Assembly (NCBI GenBank): GCA_965220505.1
Contig: CBDCQE010000003.1
Span: 434,001-498,000, forward strand
DNA length: 64,000 nucleotides
Reading direction: 5' to 3'
Origin: Bin87 sp965220505
GTDB lineage: Bacteria > Chloroflexota > Dehalococcoidia > Lucifugimonadales > UBA3495
In this document: piece after piece, positions 24,906 to 33,576 of the stretch
How the letters are laid out: every line of letters starts with the position of its first letter
Numbering within the stretch: position 1 is the stretch's first letter
Notes under the pieces: generated by a model
What the model saw: only the letters and a program-made list of their open reading frames with translations
Told to the model about the DNA's origin: nothing
Databases searched by the model: none
Position numbers and translations under genes: made by a program

Positions 24906-25131
24906 ATTCAACCGGATGGAAGTGGATTTTATGCTGGAATGGCTGGGCTACCCGCTGTCCCCCCTGCCCAGGCAGGATGTGGGTATCTACGTCAATGGGA
25001 CACGCCACCTGGCTATCGACTTCAATAAAGGATGGAACGTCCCCAAGGACGACCTCATAAAACAGCTGAACGCAGTGGACATTCCTACCGAACGGATTGA
25101 AGAAGCTTACCGGCAAGCCTACCCTAACTAG
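24889..25131 (+). CDS. Small protein, possible HicA-like partner
   Basis: An 80-residue basic protein overlapping the HicB-like gene. The stretch MEVDFMLEWLGY, then GTRHLAIDF and IPTERIEEAYRQAY resembles the size and strand order of HicA-type RNA-binding toxins, but the usual GSH active site motif is only GTRH here. It could equally be an unrelated partner. The ATG at 24889 is used because it best fits the overlap; a TTG at 24877 is an alternative. A strong terminator follows 23 bases after the stop. Confidence 0.5.
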   Translation: MPLPSEFNRMEVDFMLEWLGYPLSPLPRQDVGIYVNGTRHLAIDFNKGWNVPKDDLIKQLNAVDIPTERIEEAYRQAYPN

Positions 25132-25154
25132 TTGGTAAGGGCCGTCCACTATTC

Positions 25155-25184
25155 AGCCCCGGCGGTGGCACGCCGGGGCTTTTG
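25155..25184 (+). terminator. Rho-independent terminator after the HicB/HicA-like pair
   Basis: AGCCCCGGCG and CGCCGGGGCT form a perfect 10-bp stem with a six-base loop, followed by TTT. Confidence 0.8.
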
Positions 25185-25524
25185 CATGGCAATTTGGTTT
25201 AACCATCCCGCTGCTGACGTTCCGCGCCGCAAGAGGCATAACGATGACACCATGGCAAAAGCTGTTCGCCATCTTGCTGAGTTTCTACTTTTTACAGCCA
25301 ATTCCTCATGGCTTGCAAAACACGGTCAGACCTCCGGAAAACGGGGGATAGACAAGAAACTGCTCGTTCTGCAAGTACCTCAACGCCGAAAACCGTTGAC
25401 AATATTAACGGTTTTGCGTAACCTATATTTCGATTGGCGAAAACCGGAAGGCCCCGGAAGTTGCCGGGGCTTTTTTAGCGTATTGCGCGGCTTCGTCGGT
25501 CGGGCTCGAAAGAGCCAACCCCGC
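25185..25524. other. Non-coding region with inverted repeat and second terminator, upstream of tRNA cluster
   Basis: No gene is supported. A perfect 9-bp inverted repeat AAAACCGTT/AACGGTTTT (25389-25397, 25407-25415) encloses a TTGACA (25396-25401), so it may be a regulated promoter, though the -10 spacing is poor. A terminator (25451-25476) lies between it and the first tRNA gene. Confidence 0.5.
25451..25476 (+). terminator. Rho-independent terminator before the tRNA cluster
   Basis: GCCCCGG and CCGGGGC form a 7-bp stem with loop AAGTTG followed by TTTTTT. It lies 49 bases before tRNA-Thr. Confidence 0.8.
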
Positions 25525-25600
25525 GCCCCGGTGGCGCAATTGGCAGCGCAGCCGATTTGTAATCGGCAGGTTAGGGGTTCGAGTCCCCTCTGGGGCTCCA
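25525..25600 (+). tRNA. tRNA-Thr (TGT)
   Basis: Acceptor GCCCCGG/CTGGGGC, anticodon stem GCCGA/TCGGC with loop TTTGTAA (anticodon TGT), T-arm AGGGG-TTCGAGT-CCCCT, encoded CCA. First of three tRNA genes leading into tuf. Confidence 0.96.
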
Positions 25601-25646
25601 AATCGAAATCGACGCAACTGGACTATCGGTCCGGGAGTAAACAAAT

Positions 25647-25734
25647 GGAGGGGTGGGTGAGTGGTTAAAGCCACCAGACTGTAAATCTGGCGCCCTGACG
25701 GGCTTCGCAGGTTCGAATCCTGCCCCCTCCACCA
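25647..25734 (+). tRNA. tRNA-Tyr (GTA)
   Basis: Class II tRNA with acceptor GGAGGGG/CCCCTCC, anticodon stem CCAGA/TCTGG with loop CTGTAAA (anticodon GTA), a long variable arm around GCCCTGACGGGC, T-arm GCAGG-TTCGAAT-CCTGC and encoded CCA. Confidence 0.96.
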
Positions 25735-25740
25735 CCAATG

Positions 25741-25769
25741 TGATTGCCGCGCTGCGCTCGCAATGACAG
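25741..25769. repeat. Half copy of the TGTCATTGCGAG-type repeat between tRNA genes
   Basis: TGATTGCCGCGCTGCGCTCG then CAATGACAG matches the right arm of the inverted repeat at 9224-9315. It is inserted between tRNA-Tyr and the second tRNA-Thr. Confidence 0.6.
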
Positions 25770-25780
25770 TCAAAAAACAG

Positions 25781-25855
25781 GCCCAAGTAGCTCAGAGGTA
25801 GAGCACGTTCTTGGTAAGAACGGGGTCGGCGGTTCGATTCCGCCCTTGGGCTCCA
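25781..25855 (+). tRNA. tRNA-Thr (GGT)
   Basis: Acceptor GCCCAAG/CTTGGGC, anticodon stem CGTTC/GAACG with loop TTGGTAA (anticodon GGT), T-arm GGCGG-TTCGATT-CCGCC, encoded CCA. It lies 81 bases before tuf, the common Thr-Tyr-Thr-tuf arrangement. Confidence 0.96.
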
Positions 25856-25936
25856 CCGCCGCCAGCAACCCGCAGGGATGTCCCGCGGGCCGGAACCAAG
25901 GAACCACCAACAAGGAGCAAGGAGAAACCCGCCACC

Positions 25937-27121
<1,185 letters not shown>

Positions 27122-27125
27122 TCTC

Positions 27126-27296
27126 ATGGCCCGCAAGTCAACCGACGCCCGGCAGGTCATCACCTTGCAGTGTACCGACTGCCGCGAGCGCAACTACTCG
27201 ACCATCAAGAACCGGCGCAGCCATACGACCCGCATGGAATTGCGGAAGTACTGCAGCCGCTGTCGGGGCCATCAGGTCCATCGGGAAGTGAGGTAA
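27126..27296 (+). CDS. rpmG: 50S ribosomal protein L33
   Basis: A 56-residue L33 with an intact zinc ribbon: CTDCRERNYSTIKNRR then CSRC. It begins four bases after the tuf stop. The cysteine-containing (C+) form is the zinc-dependent version. Confidence 0.95.
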   Translation: MARKSTDARQVITLQCTDCRERNYSTIKNRRSHTTRMELRKYCSRCRGHQVHREVR

Positions 27297-27302
27297 CGGC
27301 CC

Positions 27303-27557
27303 GTGGCCCGCGCATCGACCAGACGACCGTCGCCGATCTCTCCCCGCGCCGTGGGGAGGGTCGGCCCGATCGGCTTCCTGCGTGAAACCGCTTCCGAACT
27401 GCGGAAATCGGTCTGGCCGAGTAAGGAAGAAACGGCCCGGCTCACGGTCATCGTCATCGTGCTGTCCGTGATCATGGGCTTCTTCCTCGGCCTGTTGGAC
27501 CGCATTTTTGACTTCGGGATGGGTTTCGTCATCGGCCTGCGGCAGTTGCCTTTCTGA
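27303..27557 (+). CDS. secE: Protein translocase subunit SecE
   Basis: An 84-residue SecE of the single-helix type, clamping SecY in the translocon. A basic N-terminal tail is followed by FLRETASELRKSVWPSKEE, the conserved amphipathic segment with KxVWPS, and one membrane helix (about residues 48-70). It starts with GTG six bases after rpmG. Confidence 0.95.
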   Translation: MARASTRRPSPISPRAVGRVGPIGFLRETASELRKSVWPSKEETARLTVIVIVLSVIMGFFLGLLDRIFDFGMGFVIGLRQLPF

Positions 27558-27615
27558 CCCGGCCCGGGTCGGGCACGCTCACGCCTCGCGGCGGGATCTC
27601 CGGAGACCGCCTTTA

Positions 27616-27650
27616 GCGCCGGCGTCAATGGGATTGGCCGGCGCACTTTT
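27616..27650 (+). terminator. Hairpin between secE and nusG
   Basis: GCGCCGGC (27616-27623) and GCCGGCGC (27637-27644) form a perfect 8-bp stem, followed by ACTTTT. It may be a partial terminator or processing site inside the operon. Confidence 0.5.
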
Positions 27651-27685
27651 GCGCCGCTCCATTCTCGCCCACTGAGATTGAAACA

Positions 27686-28246
27686 ATGACCACAACGCAT
27701 CCCGACGATTTGCGCTGGTACATCGTCCACACCTATACGGGTCAGGAAGACATGGTCAAGCGGAACCTTGACCTGCGCCGACAGAGCCTCGGCATGGACG
27801 ACCGGATCACCCGCGTCGAGGTGCCGGCCGAGGACGAGATCACCCGCAACAAGGGTGAGCGAACCAAGCAGCGCCGCAAGCTTTTCCCCGGCTACATCCT
27901 GGTCCAGATGGTCATGGACGACGAGGCCTGGTTCCTGGTGCGTAACACCACCGGCGTGACGGGGTTCATATCCGCCGAGGAAGAGGGCGGCGACCGCCCG
28001 CGTCCGGTCCCGCTGGACGACCGCGAGGTTGATGACATCCTGGACCGCGTCGCCTCCGGCGAGCCGCGCGCCGTCATCGGCCTGGCGCAGGGGGACACGG
28101 TACGGATCTCCGAAGGCCCCTTTGCCGACATGCTTGGTCGCGTCGAAGAGGTGGATGAGCACCGGGGGCAGGTCACCGTTCTGATCTCCGTTTTCGGTCG
28201 TGAAACCCCCGTGGAACTGGACTTCACCCAAGTGGAAAAGGCCTGA
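27686..28246 (+). CDS. nusG: Transcription termination/antitermination factor NusG
   Basis: A 186-residue NusG binding RNA polymerase and linking it to the ribosome or Rho. The NGN domain starts RWYIVHTYTGQEDMVKRNL and includes KLFPGYILVQM and VRNTTGVTGFI; the C-terminal KOW domain (about 128-186) has GDTVRISEGPFADMLGRVEEV. It precedes rplK in the usual order. Confidence 0.97.
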   Translation: MTTTHPDDLRWYIVHTYTGQEDMVKRNLDLRRQSLGMDDRITRVEVPAEDEITRNKGERTKQRRKLFPGYILVQMVMDDEAWFLVRNTTGVTGFISAEEEGGDRPRPVPLDDREVDDILDRVASGEPRAVIGLAQGDTVRISEGPFADMLGRVEEVDEHRGQVTVLISVFGRETPVELDFTQVEKA

Positions 28247-28309
28247 TCCCATTCTCGCAACGCGGACTCTGGTCCGCGCGCCTAAAATCAGGACAACCGG
28301 AGGCCATCA

Positions 28310-28738
28310 GTGGCAAAGAAAGTACTCGCCGTCATCAAGCTCCAGCTGGAAGCGGGCAAAGCCACGCCCGCGCCGCCGGTCGGCCCGGCGCTGGGTCAGC
28401 ACGGCGTCAACATCATGGCCTTCGTCAAGGATTACAATGAGCGCACTAGCAGTCAGGCCGGCACCATCGTGCCCGTCCACCTGACGGTGTACCAGGACCG
28501 CTCCTTCACCTTTGTCACCCGTACGCCTCCCGCTTCGGACCTGCTGCGCCGCGCTGTCGGGATAGAGAAAGGACAGGGCGATGCCCGCGCCCCCATCGGC
28601 GTGACCATCCCCAGCGACGTCCTCCGTGGCATCGCCGAGGAAAAACTGAAAGACCTCAACGCCAACTCCGTCGAACAGGCCATGCACATCATCGCCGGCA
28701 CCGCCCGCAGCATGGGGATCACGGTCGAAGACGACTGA
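28310..28738 (+). CDS. rplK: 50S ribosomal protein L11
   Basis: A 142-residue L11 of the GTPase-associated centre. It starts with GTG after GGAGG and shows AGKATPAPPVGPALGQHGVNI and the conserved C-terminal rRNA-binding domain ending AGTARSMGITVED. A small hairpin CGCGGAC/GTCCGCG lies at 28261-28278 in the leader. Confidence 0.98.
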   Translation: MAKKVLAVIKLQLEAGKATPAPPVGPALGQHGVNIMAFVKDYNERTSSQAGTIVPVHLTVYQDRSFTFVTRTPPASDLLRRAVGIEKGQGDARAPIGVTIPSDVLRGIAEEKLKDLNANSVEQAMHIIAGTARSMGITVEDD

Positions 28739-28785
28739 CGCCAGCGCCGTTCAATTCCCGGAAACGCCACCAGGGAGAATCGAAA

Positions 28786-29499
28786 ATGCCCAAGCACAGC
28801 CGCCGCTACAACGCCGTTGCCGAGCGTATTCCGGAAGACAGCGTTTACCAGCCCCGAGAAGCCATCGATCTGGTGAAGGAACTTTCCACGGCCAAGTTCG
28901 ACGAGACCATGGAGGTCCATCTCCGCACCAACGCCGACGTGCGCCACGCCGAGCAGCAGGTTCGCGGCGTCACCGTCCTCCCCCACGGTCTGGGCAAGCA
29001 GGTGCGCGTGCTGGTGTTCGCCAACGGCGAGGCCGCTGACATCGCCCGCCAGGCCGGCGCCGACTATGTGGGCGACGATGATCTCATCGCTCAGGTTGAA
29101 AGCGGCTGGGTAGAGTTCGACGTGGGGCTGGCGATACCGGAAATCATGTCCAAGATCGGCCGACTGGGTCGCGTCCTGGGCCGCCGCGGTCTGATGCCCA
29201 ACCCGCGCACCGGCACCCTGGTGCCCGCCCGCGATCTGCCCCGGGTCATCCAGGAGTCCAAGGCCGGCCGCCTGGAGTTTCGCACCGACCGTACCGCCAT
29301 CATCCACGGGCAGTTCGGCAAGTCATCCTTCGAGACCGACGCTTTGATGGACAACCTTACCGTGTTCATGGACTCCGTCATGCGTGAGCGTCCGGACGCG
29401 GTCAAGGGCGCGTTCATCAAGTCCGCCTACATCACGTCATCCATGGGTCCCGGCCTCTCCGTTGACGTGGGCACGCTCCAGACGCTGAAGCCCGATTAG
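28786..29499 (+). CDS. rplA: 50S ribosomal protein L1
   Basis: A 237-residue L1, the L1-stalk protein and frequent autoregulator. FDETMEVHLRTNADVRHAEQ and GRRGLMPNPRTGT are diagnostic; the protein starts MPKHSRRYN after GGGAGAA. Unusually the next gene is not rplJ but a PaREP1-like gene. Confidence 0.98.
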   Translation: MPKHSRRYNAVAERIPEDSVYQPREAIDLVKELSTAKFDETMEVHLRTNADVRHAEQQVRGVTVLPHGLGKQVRVLVFANGEAADIARQAGADYVGDDDLIAQVESGWVEFDVGLAIPEIMSKIGRLGRVLGRRGLMPNPRTGTLVPARDLPRVIQESKAGRLEFRTDRTAIIHGQFGKSSFETDALMDNLTVFMDSVMRERPDAVKGAFIKSAYITSSMGPGLSVDVGTLQTLKPD

Positions 29500-29595
29500 C
29501 TATCCCCGCTCAAAAGCGGCAACCCCACCCTGGAGGCAGTTTCAACAGCCACGATCCGTAATAACCGGATCAGGTGAATGCGGAGGCGAATTCGC

Positions 29596-29961
29596 ATGAT
29601 GCAGGTGTTGAAGTACCAAACCGCATCCGCCACGTTTCTGGAACAGGCTTTCGAAGAGATCGAATCCGGTGATCTTCGCCAGGCATCGGAGAAGGGATGG
29701 GGAGCGGCTGTTGAGATCGTTAAAGCAATTGCGCAACATCGCGGTTGGGAACACGGCAGTCACGACAGCTTGTTCGAGGTCGCCAGCCGATTGGCGCAAG
29801 AGGTGGGCGATTACAACATCAGCTACGATTTCTCTGGAGCATCGACTCTGCACACCAATTTTTACGAGGGCTGGCTCCGCGAAGAAATGGTCCGGAACGG
29901 TCTCGATCAAGTCCGGCGTTTGGTTGGTACTTTATCGCCTCTACTTCAGCCTACAGGCTGA
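29596..29961 (+). CDS. PaREP1/HEPN-like protein inserted in the ribosomal protein operon
   Basis: A 121-residue protein and a clear PaREP1-type match: GDLRQASEKGWGAAVEIVKAI, then HGSHDSLFEVASRLAQEVG and LHTNFYEGWL. It is distantly related to the pair at 20821-21815. A GGAGG lies upstream of the ATG at 29596. It separates rplA from the L10 leader and rplJ, where most bacteria have nothing, so it is probably co-transcribed with ribosomal genes. Codon use looks less GC-biased than in rplA. Function unknown. Confidence 0.8.
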   Translation: MMQVLKYQTASATFLEQAFEEIESGDLRQASEKGWGAAVEIVKAIAQHRGWEHGSHDSLFEVASRLAQEVGDYNISYDFSGASTLHTNFYEGWLREEMVRNGLDQVRRLVGTLSPLLQPTG

Positions 29962-29989
29962 TGAGAAACATCTCACACGTTGCCAATCC

Positions 29990-30201
29990 CCGGAGGGGAT
30001 GCTAGACTGATCTGCACAACCGAATACCGTTACTACGCCCGAGACAGCGGGTTCCCCATGGGAATAATGGCCATGCCAGCCACCCGCCGAGGCACACGCC
30101 GGATTGATCCGGTGCATACGTGGATGATCAACGCCGCTGGCCCAAAGGCCACGCGCGCCGAATTGCCCGCGCTCTCGTCTCGGAGCGCGGGTTTTATTTT
30201 T
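29990..30201 (+). promoter_or_regulatory. Probable L10 (rplJ) leader, autoregulatory
   Basis: The ~210-base untranslated stretch before rplJ contains CCCGAGACAGCGGG, resembling the kink-turn stem of bacterial L10 leaders, and ends in a strong terminator stem (30166-30201). L10-L12 binding to such leaders represses rplJL expression; here the stem and T-run suggest premature termination. No reading frame in it has a ribosome site. Confidence 0.7.
30166..30201 (+). terminator. Attenuator hairpin upstream of rplJ
   Basis: CCCGCGCTC (30166-30174) and GAGCGCGGG (30183-30191) form a perfect 9-bp stem followed by TTTTATTTTT, directly before the rplJ ribosome site. Confidence 0.85.
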
Positions 30202-30226
30202 GACCGTTCTCAACCAGGAGCAGACC

Positions 30227-30766
30227 TTGCCAACCCAGGAAAAAATCGATCGCGTAGCCGAGCTGAAGGATAAGCTGGAACGCAGTTCCATCATCATCTC
30301 CACCGGCTACTCCGGCATGAACGCCAACCAAATGGTGGACCTCCGCCGCAGGATGCGCGACGGCGGCGTTGAATTCGTCGTGGTGAAAAACAACCTGCTC
30401 AGCCGCGCCGCCGACGCTGCGGAGATCCCACAGCTCAAAGACGTCATAACGGGCCAAACCGCCATCGCGCTGGGCTACGACGATGCCGCCACCATAGCCA
30501 AGGCAGTCAACCAGGCGGCCCAGGCCAGCGCTGGCGCGCTCGCCGTACATGGTGCGGTGGTGGGCCAGGGCGATGCCATGCAACCCGAGGACGTTTCGCG
30601 GCTGGCGGCTTTGCCTCCCCAACCCGTCCTCGTGGCCCAGTTGCTGGGCGCCATGCAGTCGCCGCTCTATGGCTTGGCCAGCGTGCTCAACGCCACCATC
30701 AGCAGCCTGGCCTACGTCCTGCAGGCCAGGATCGATCAACTGCAGCCGGCGGAAGCTGCGGAATAG
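30227..30766 (+). CDS. rplJ: 50S ribosomal protein L10
   Basis: A 179-residue L10, stalk base protein carrying L7/L12 dimers. I place the start at TTG 30227 (MPTQEKIDRVAELKDKLERSS) because AGGAG lies six bases upstream; an earlier frame start lies inside the terminator T-run. FVVVKNNLLSRAA and the C-terminal L12-binding helix follow. Confidence 0.95.
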   Translation: MPTQEKIDRVAELKDKLERSSIIISTGYSGMNANQMVDLRRRMRDGGVEFVVVKNNLLSRAADAAEIPQLKDVITGQTAIALGYDDAATIAKAVNQAAQASAGALAVHGAVVGQGDAMQPEDVSRLAALPPQPVLVAQLLGAMQSPLYGLASVLNATISSLAYVLQARIDQLQPAEAAE

Positions 30767-30816
30767 CAAAAATCATCCCACGGCAAAGCGTAAACAACCA
30801 TCAGGAGGCAAAAATC

Positions 30817-31209
30817 ATGGCAGTGAACCAGGAAGTTCTCGAGGCGATCAAGGGCATGAGCGTGATGGATCTGGCCGATCTGGTCAAGGCCATCGAGGAA
30901 GAGTTCGGCGTCTCCGCGGCCGCTCCGGTGGCGGTTGCCGCCGCGCCGGCAGCCGGCGTGGTAACCGACGACGCGCCTTCCGCGGCCGCTGACGAGCAGA
31001 CCGAGTTCACCATCACCCTGGCCGACTTCGGCGCCAACAAGATCAACGTCATCAAGGCCGTCCGCGAGGTGACCGACCTCGGTCTGCGCGAGGCCAAGGA
31101 ACTCGTGGAATCGGCCCCGGCTCGCGTCCGCGAGGGCGTGAACAAGGAAGACGCCGACAGCATCAAGTCCAAGCTGGAAGAGGCTGGCGCCACGGTGCAG
31201 GTCGCCTAG
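30817..31209 (+). CDS. rplL: 50S ribosomal protein L7/L12
   Basis: A 130-residue L7/L12: N-terminal dimerisation helices (MSVMDLADLVKAIEEEFGVSA), an Ala-rich hinge, and a C-terminal factor-binding domain with KINVIKAVREVTDLGLREAK. AGGAGG precedes the ATG. Last gene of the block. Confidence 0.98.
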   Translation: MAVNQEVLEAIKGMSVMDLADLVKAIEEEFGVSAAAPVAVAAAPAAGVVTDDAPSAAADEQTEFTITLADFGANKINVIKAVREVTDLGLREAKELVESAPARVREGVNKEDADSIKSKLEEAGATVQVA

Positions 31210-31241
31210 TCGAACGCCGCAAGGCTCTTTTCGACAGTACC

Positions 31242-31268
31242 AGGGGGCGGGTGTCACACCTGCCCCCT
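31242..31268 (+). terminator. Hairpin after rplL, GGGGCG family
   Basis: AGGGGGCGGGTG and CACCTGCCCCCT form a 12-bp stem (one G-T) with loop TCA, followed by GACGTTT. It closely resembles the terminator at 47269-47301. Confidence 0.65.
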
Positions 31269-31316
31269 GACGTTTGCCTGGTGTACAATGCCGCCAGTTC
31301 AACCGGGAGGCCCAGC

Positions 31317-32120
31317 ATGGATCTGCAACTTGACGGCAAAACAGCGATAGTTACCGGAGGCAGTCGCGGTATCGGCAAAGCGGTGGCGCGGGTCCTTTCG
31401 GCCGACGGTTGCAGTGTAGTCATTACCGGCCGTTACGCGGATACGCTGTCGGAGTCGGCCGAGGACATTGCCGGCAACACCGGCGGCAAGATCGTTCCCA
31501 TCGTTTCCGACATGACCAGCACCGACCAGGTGAACGCCATGGTCGCCCAGGCGGCCGAGGCGCTGGGCGGGCGCATCGACATCCTGGTGAACAACGCCGC
31601 CGCGCCCGGCGGTCTCGCCCGTGGGTCGCTGGCCGAAATCCGCGACGAGGACGTGATGCTGGACCTGGACACCAAGGTGATGGGCTACCTGCGTTGCGCC
31701 CGCGCCGTCGCGCCGTACATGCAGCAGCAGGGCTGGGGCCGCATCGTCAACGTCGGTGGCCTGTCGGCGCGCCGGGCGGAGGGCAACCTCAGCGCCGGTG
31801 TCCGCAACTCCGGCCTGTCCAATCTGACCAAGTACCTGGCGGAGGAATTGGGCGGCGACGGCGTCTGCGTCAACCTGGTCCATCCCGGCACCACGCGCAC
31901 CGAGCGCAGCGGGCCGATGTACGCCGAACAGGCCGAACGCGAAGGCACCACCGTCGAAGAGATCGAACGGCGCGCCGCCTCCCGCAACTCCACCCGTCGC
32001 ATCGTCGATGCCGAGGAGCTGGCATGGGTGGTCGCGTTTTTCGCTTCGCCACGCAGCATCGCCATCAGCGGCGAGACCATCGCCGCCGGCGGCGGGTCCG
32101 GCACCAACGTTTACCACTGA
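31317..32120 (+). CDS. Short-chain dehydrogenase/reductase family protein lacking canonical YxxxK
   Basis: A 267-residue SDR. The cofactor motif TGGSRGIGKAVA and the NNAA motif are intact, and GRIVNVGGLSARRA matches the catalytic Ser strand. Where the active-site YxxxK should lie, aligned from the following helix GLSNLTKYLAEEL, the sequence reads SAGVRNSGL, so both Tyr and Lys appear to be missing. NAD(P) binding is likely but classical alcohol-ketone chemistry is doubtful. GGGAGG precedes the ATG at 31317. It lies 64 bases before an EthD-family gene and may be co-transcribed with it. Confidence 0.87.
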   Translation: MDLQLDGKTAIVTGGSRGIGKAVARVLSADGCSVVITGRYADTLSESAEDIAGNTGGKIVPIVSDMTSTDQVNAMVAQAAEALGGRIDILVNNAAAPGGLARGSLAEIRDEDVMLDLDTKVMGYLRCARAVAPYMQQQGWGRIVNVGGLSARRAEGNLSAGVRNSGLSNLTKYLAEELGGDGVCVNLVHPGTTRTERSGPMYAEQAEREGTTVEEIERRAASRNSTRRIVDAEELAWVVAFFASPRSIAISGETIAAGGGSGTNVYH

Positions 32121-32129
32121 CCAGTCAGC

Positions 32130-32163
32130 CACAACCGGATTCCTGCTTTCGCAGGGATGACGA
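32130..32163. repeat. Short dispersed repeat with CCTGC/GCAGG hairpin
   Basis: CCGGATTCCTGCTTTCGCAG then GGATGACG carries a CCTGC-TTTC-GCAGG stem at 32142-32155. Such GGATTCCTGC...GCAGGAATGACG units are common intergenic repeats in bacteria. Only one copy is seen here. Confidence 0.4.
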
Positions 32164-32184
32164 CTTTCGCAGGAGCCAAATAAC

Positions 32185-32499
32185 ATGATCAAAGTAACCG
32201 TTTTCTACGAGAACGAGGGAGGCAAGTCCTTCGACTTCGATTACTACTGCAACACGCACATGCCCCTGGTGCAGGAACGCCTGACCACCTTCGGGATGCG
32301 CTACTACAACGTGGAAAAGGGCATTTCCGACACCGACCCCAACGCGCCGCCGATGTACACCGCCGTCGGCTACCTCTTCTTCAACGACGTGGACGGTGTG
32401 CACGAGGGCTTCAAGACCCACGGCCGGGAGTTGGTTGGCGACGTCAAAAACTTCACCGACATCGAGCCCAAGTTCCTCATCAGTGAGCTGATTGCGTAA
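32185..32499 (+). CDS. EthD family protein
   Basis: A 104-residue ferredoxin-like-fold protein with the EthD pattern FDFDYYCNTHMPLVQERL and a conserved Phe-rich strand (GYLFFNDVDGVHEGF). EthD proteins are small dimers first seen with ether degradation; many bind or turn over hydrophobic substrates, and the exact role is often unknown. GGAG lies upstream. It follows an SDR gene and fits the broad catabolic theme. Confidence 0.85.
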   Translation: MIKVTVFYENEGGKSFDFDYYCNTHMPLVQERLTTFGMRYYNVEKGISDTDPNAPPMYTAVGYLFFNDVDGVHEGFKTHGRELVGDVKNFTDIEPKFLISELIA

Positions 32500-32524
32500 C
32501 CGGACGCTGACGATATCAATAATG

Positions 32525-32546
32525 GGGGCGGCCAGTTGGTCGCCCC
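32525..32546. repeat. GGGGCG-family hairpin
   Basis: GGGGCGGCC and GGTCGCCCC form a 9-bp stem with one wobble and loop AGTT. No T-run follows. It has the same core as the terminators at 59177 and 59559. Confidence 0.6.
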
Positions 32547-32592
32547 AATGTTGCGGCCACACGCCCGGGCTTAGGAAGAACGGGAGCGGCGT

Positions 32593-33417
32593 ATGACTAA
32601 GTACAAGGGTAATTCCGGTAATCTTATGCAGCATTGGACGCTTTGCGAACTGCTGCATATTGTACAAAGTCAGGGAGTGCCTGGGTTGAATTTCATAGAT
32701 GCACACTCTATGGCACCGATCGCCGATCCGCCCGAGCAAAACGATCCCACGTTCACACAGGCGCGAAACGGTCTAGCCAATGACGCATCGGTTTACGGAG
32801 CGGCGTGGTACCAACTGGCTCCCAATGTAGGCTATCCCAATAGCGCGAACTTTGTGCACCAAGTTTGGGCGCGTGATTTTCACATGCTGCTGTGTGAGAA
32901 TCACCAGGGTACCATCGTAACGCTTAATGATTGGAGAGACCATGTAAACACGAAACACGGACGCGACTTAGTTGAAGTGCACCCGGGCAATTGGCGGGAC
33001 AGGTTCGATTGCGGGCTGCCGAGTCCCGTTGCAGTTGGCCTACCTCCAGGCTCGTTGACTTTGGTTTCGTTCGACCCATACATGTATAACAGGCATCGGG
33101 ACGTTGTCGACCGAAACGAAGGGAATTTGTACCCCGAGTATGTTCAGCAAGCTTTACGTGAGCTGCGGAAGGTAGAAGGCGCCGTCCTACTACAGCTGTC
33201 CACCTATTCCATACTAGGCGGGAATGTGCAGGATGACGTGCTCGCATCGTTAGACGGCATATTAGGCGACGGCGGACTTGGGTTCACACGAAGGGCGAGA
33301 ATTAAGGTGGACCACACTATGATGTCGTTGATCTATACCCGAGATGTCTCATCCGCGATCCGAAATGGGATACGGGGATTGCCCTGTCGGTTCCAGGAAT
33401 GGATTAATGCGTTATGA
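32593..33417 (+). CDS. Hypothetical protein, possibly methyltransferase-like, foreign in composition
   Basis: A 274-residue soluble protein I do not firmly recognise. The N-terminus MTKYKGNSGNLMQHWTLCEL and then FIDAHSM recall RlmJ-type rRNA methyltransferases (HAGN...KH...L, then a DAHAG-like motif), and SFDPYMYN could be a DPPY-like catalytic motif. The match is remote. Codon use is clearly more AT-rich than in neighbours, which points to horizontal transfer. No partner gene is evident, and both neighbours are on the same strand but unrelated. Confidence 0.6.
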   Translation: MTKYKGNSGNLMQHWTLCELLHIVQSQGVPGLNFIDAHSMAPIADPPEQNDPTFTQARNGLANDASVYGAAWYQLAPNVGYPNSANFVHQVWARDFHMLLCENHQGTIVTLNDWRDHVNTKHGRDLVEVHPGNWRDRFDCGLPSPVAVGLPPGSLTLVSFDPYMYNRHRDVVDRNEGNLYPEYVQQALRELRKVEGAVLLQLSTYSILGGNVQDDVLASLDGILGDGGLGFTRRARIKVDHTMMSLIYTRDVSSAIRNGIRGLPCRFQEWINAL

Positions 33418-33576
33418 TTCCCTCGTGTCCGGACCTATTCGGCGCTCGGTTGACCATACAACACACCGATCTGATAGGGCCTTGTACGACTTTCATCGGT
33501 TCGGAGCTAAAGATTTGAGAAACTCTGAACCTAGCCGAAACTGTATTACCCTCCGGTTCAAATGCAAAGACACGTA

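Noticed and set aside
25132..25524. Open frame downstream of the HicA-like gene
   Set aside because: Passes two terminators and into tRNA-Thr; no ribosome site.
29980..30273. Open frame across the L10 leader as a possible leader peptide
   Set aside because: It runs through the attenuator stem and T-run and overlaps rplJ out of frame; no ribosome site.
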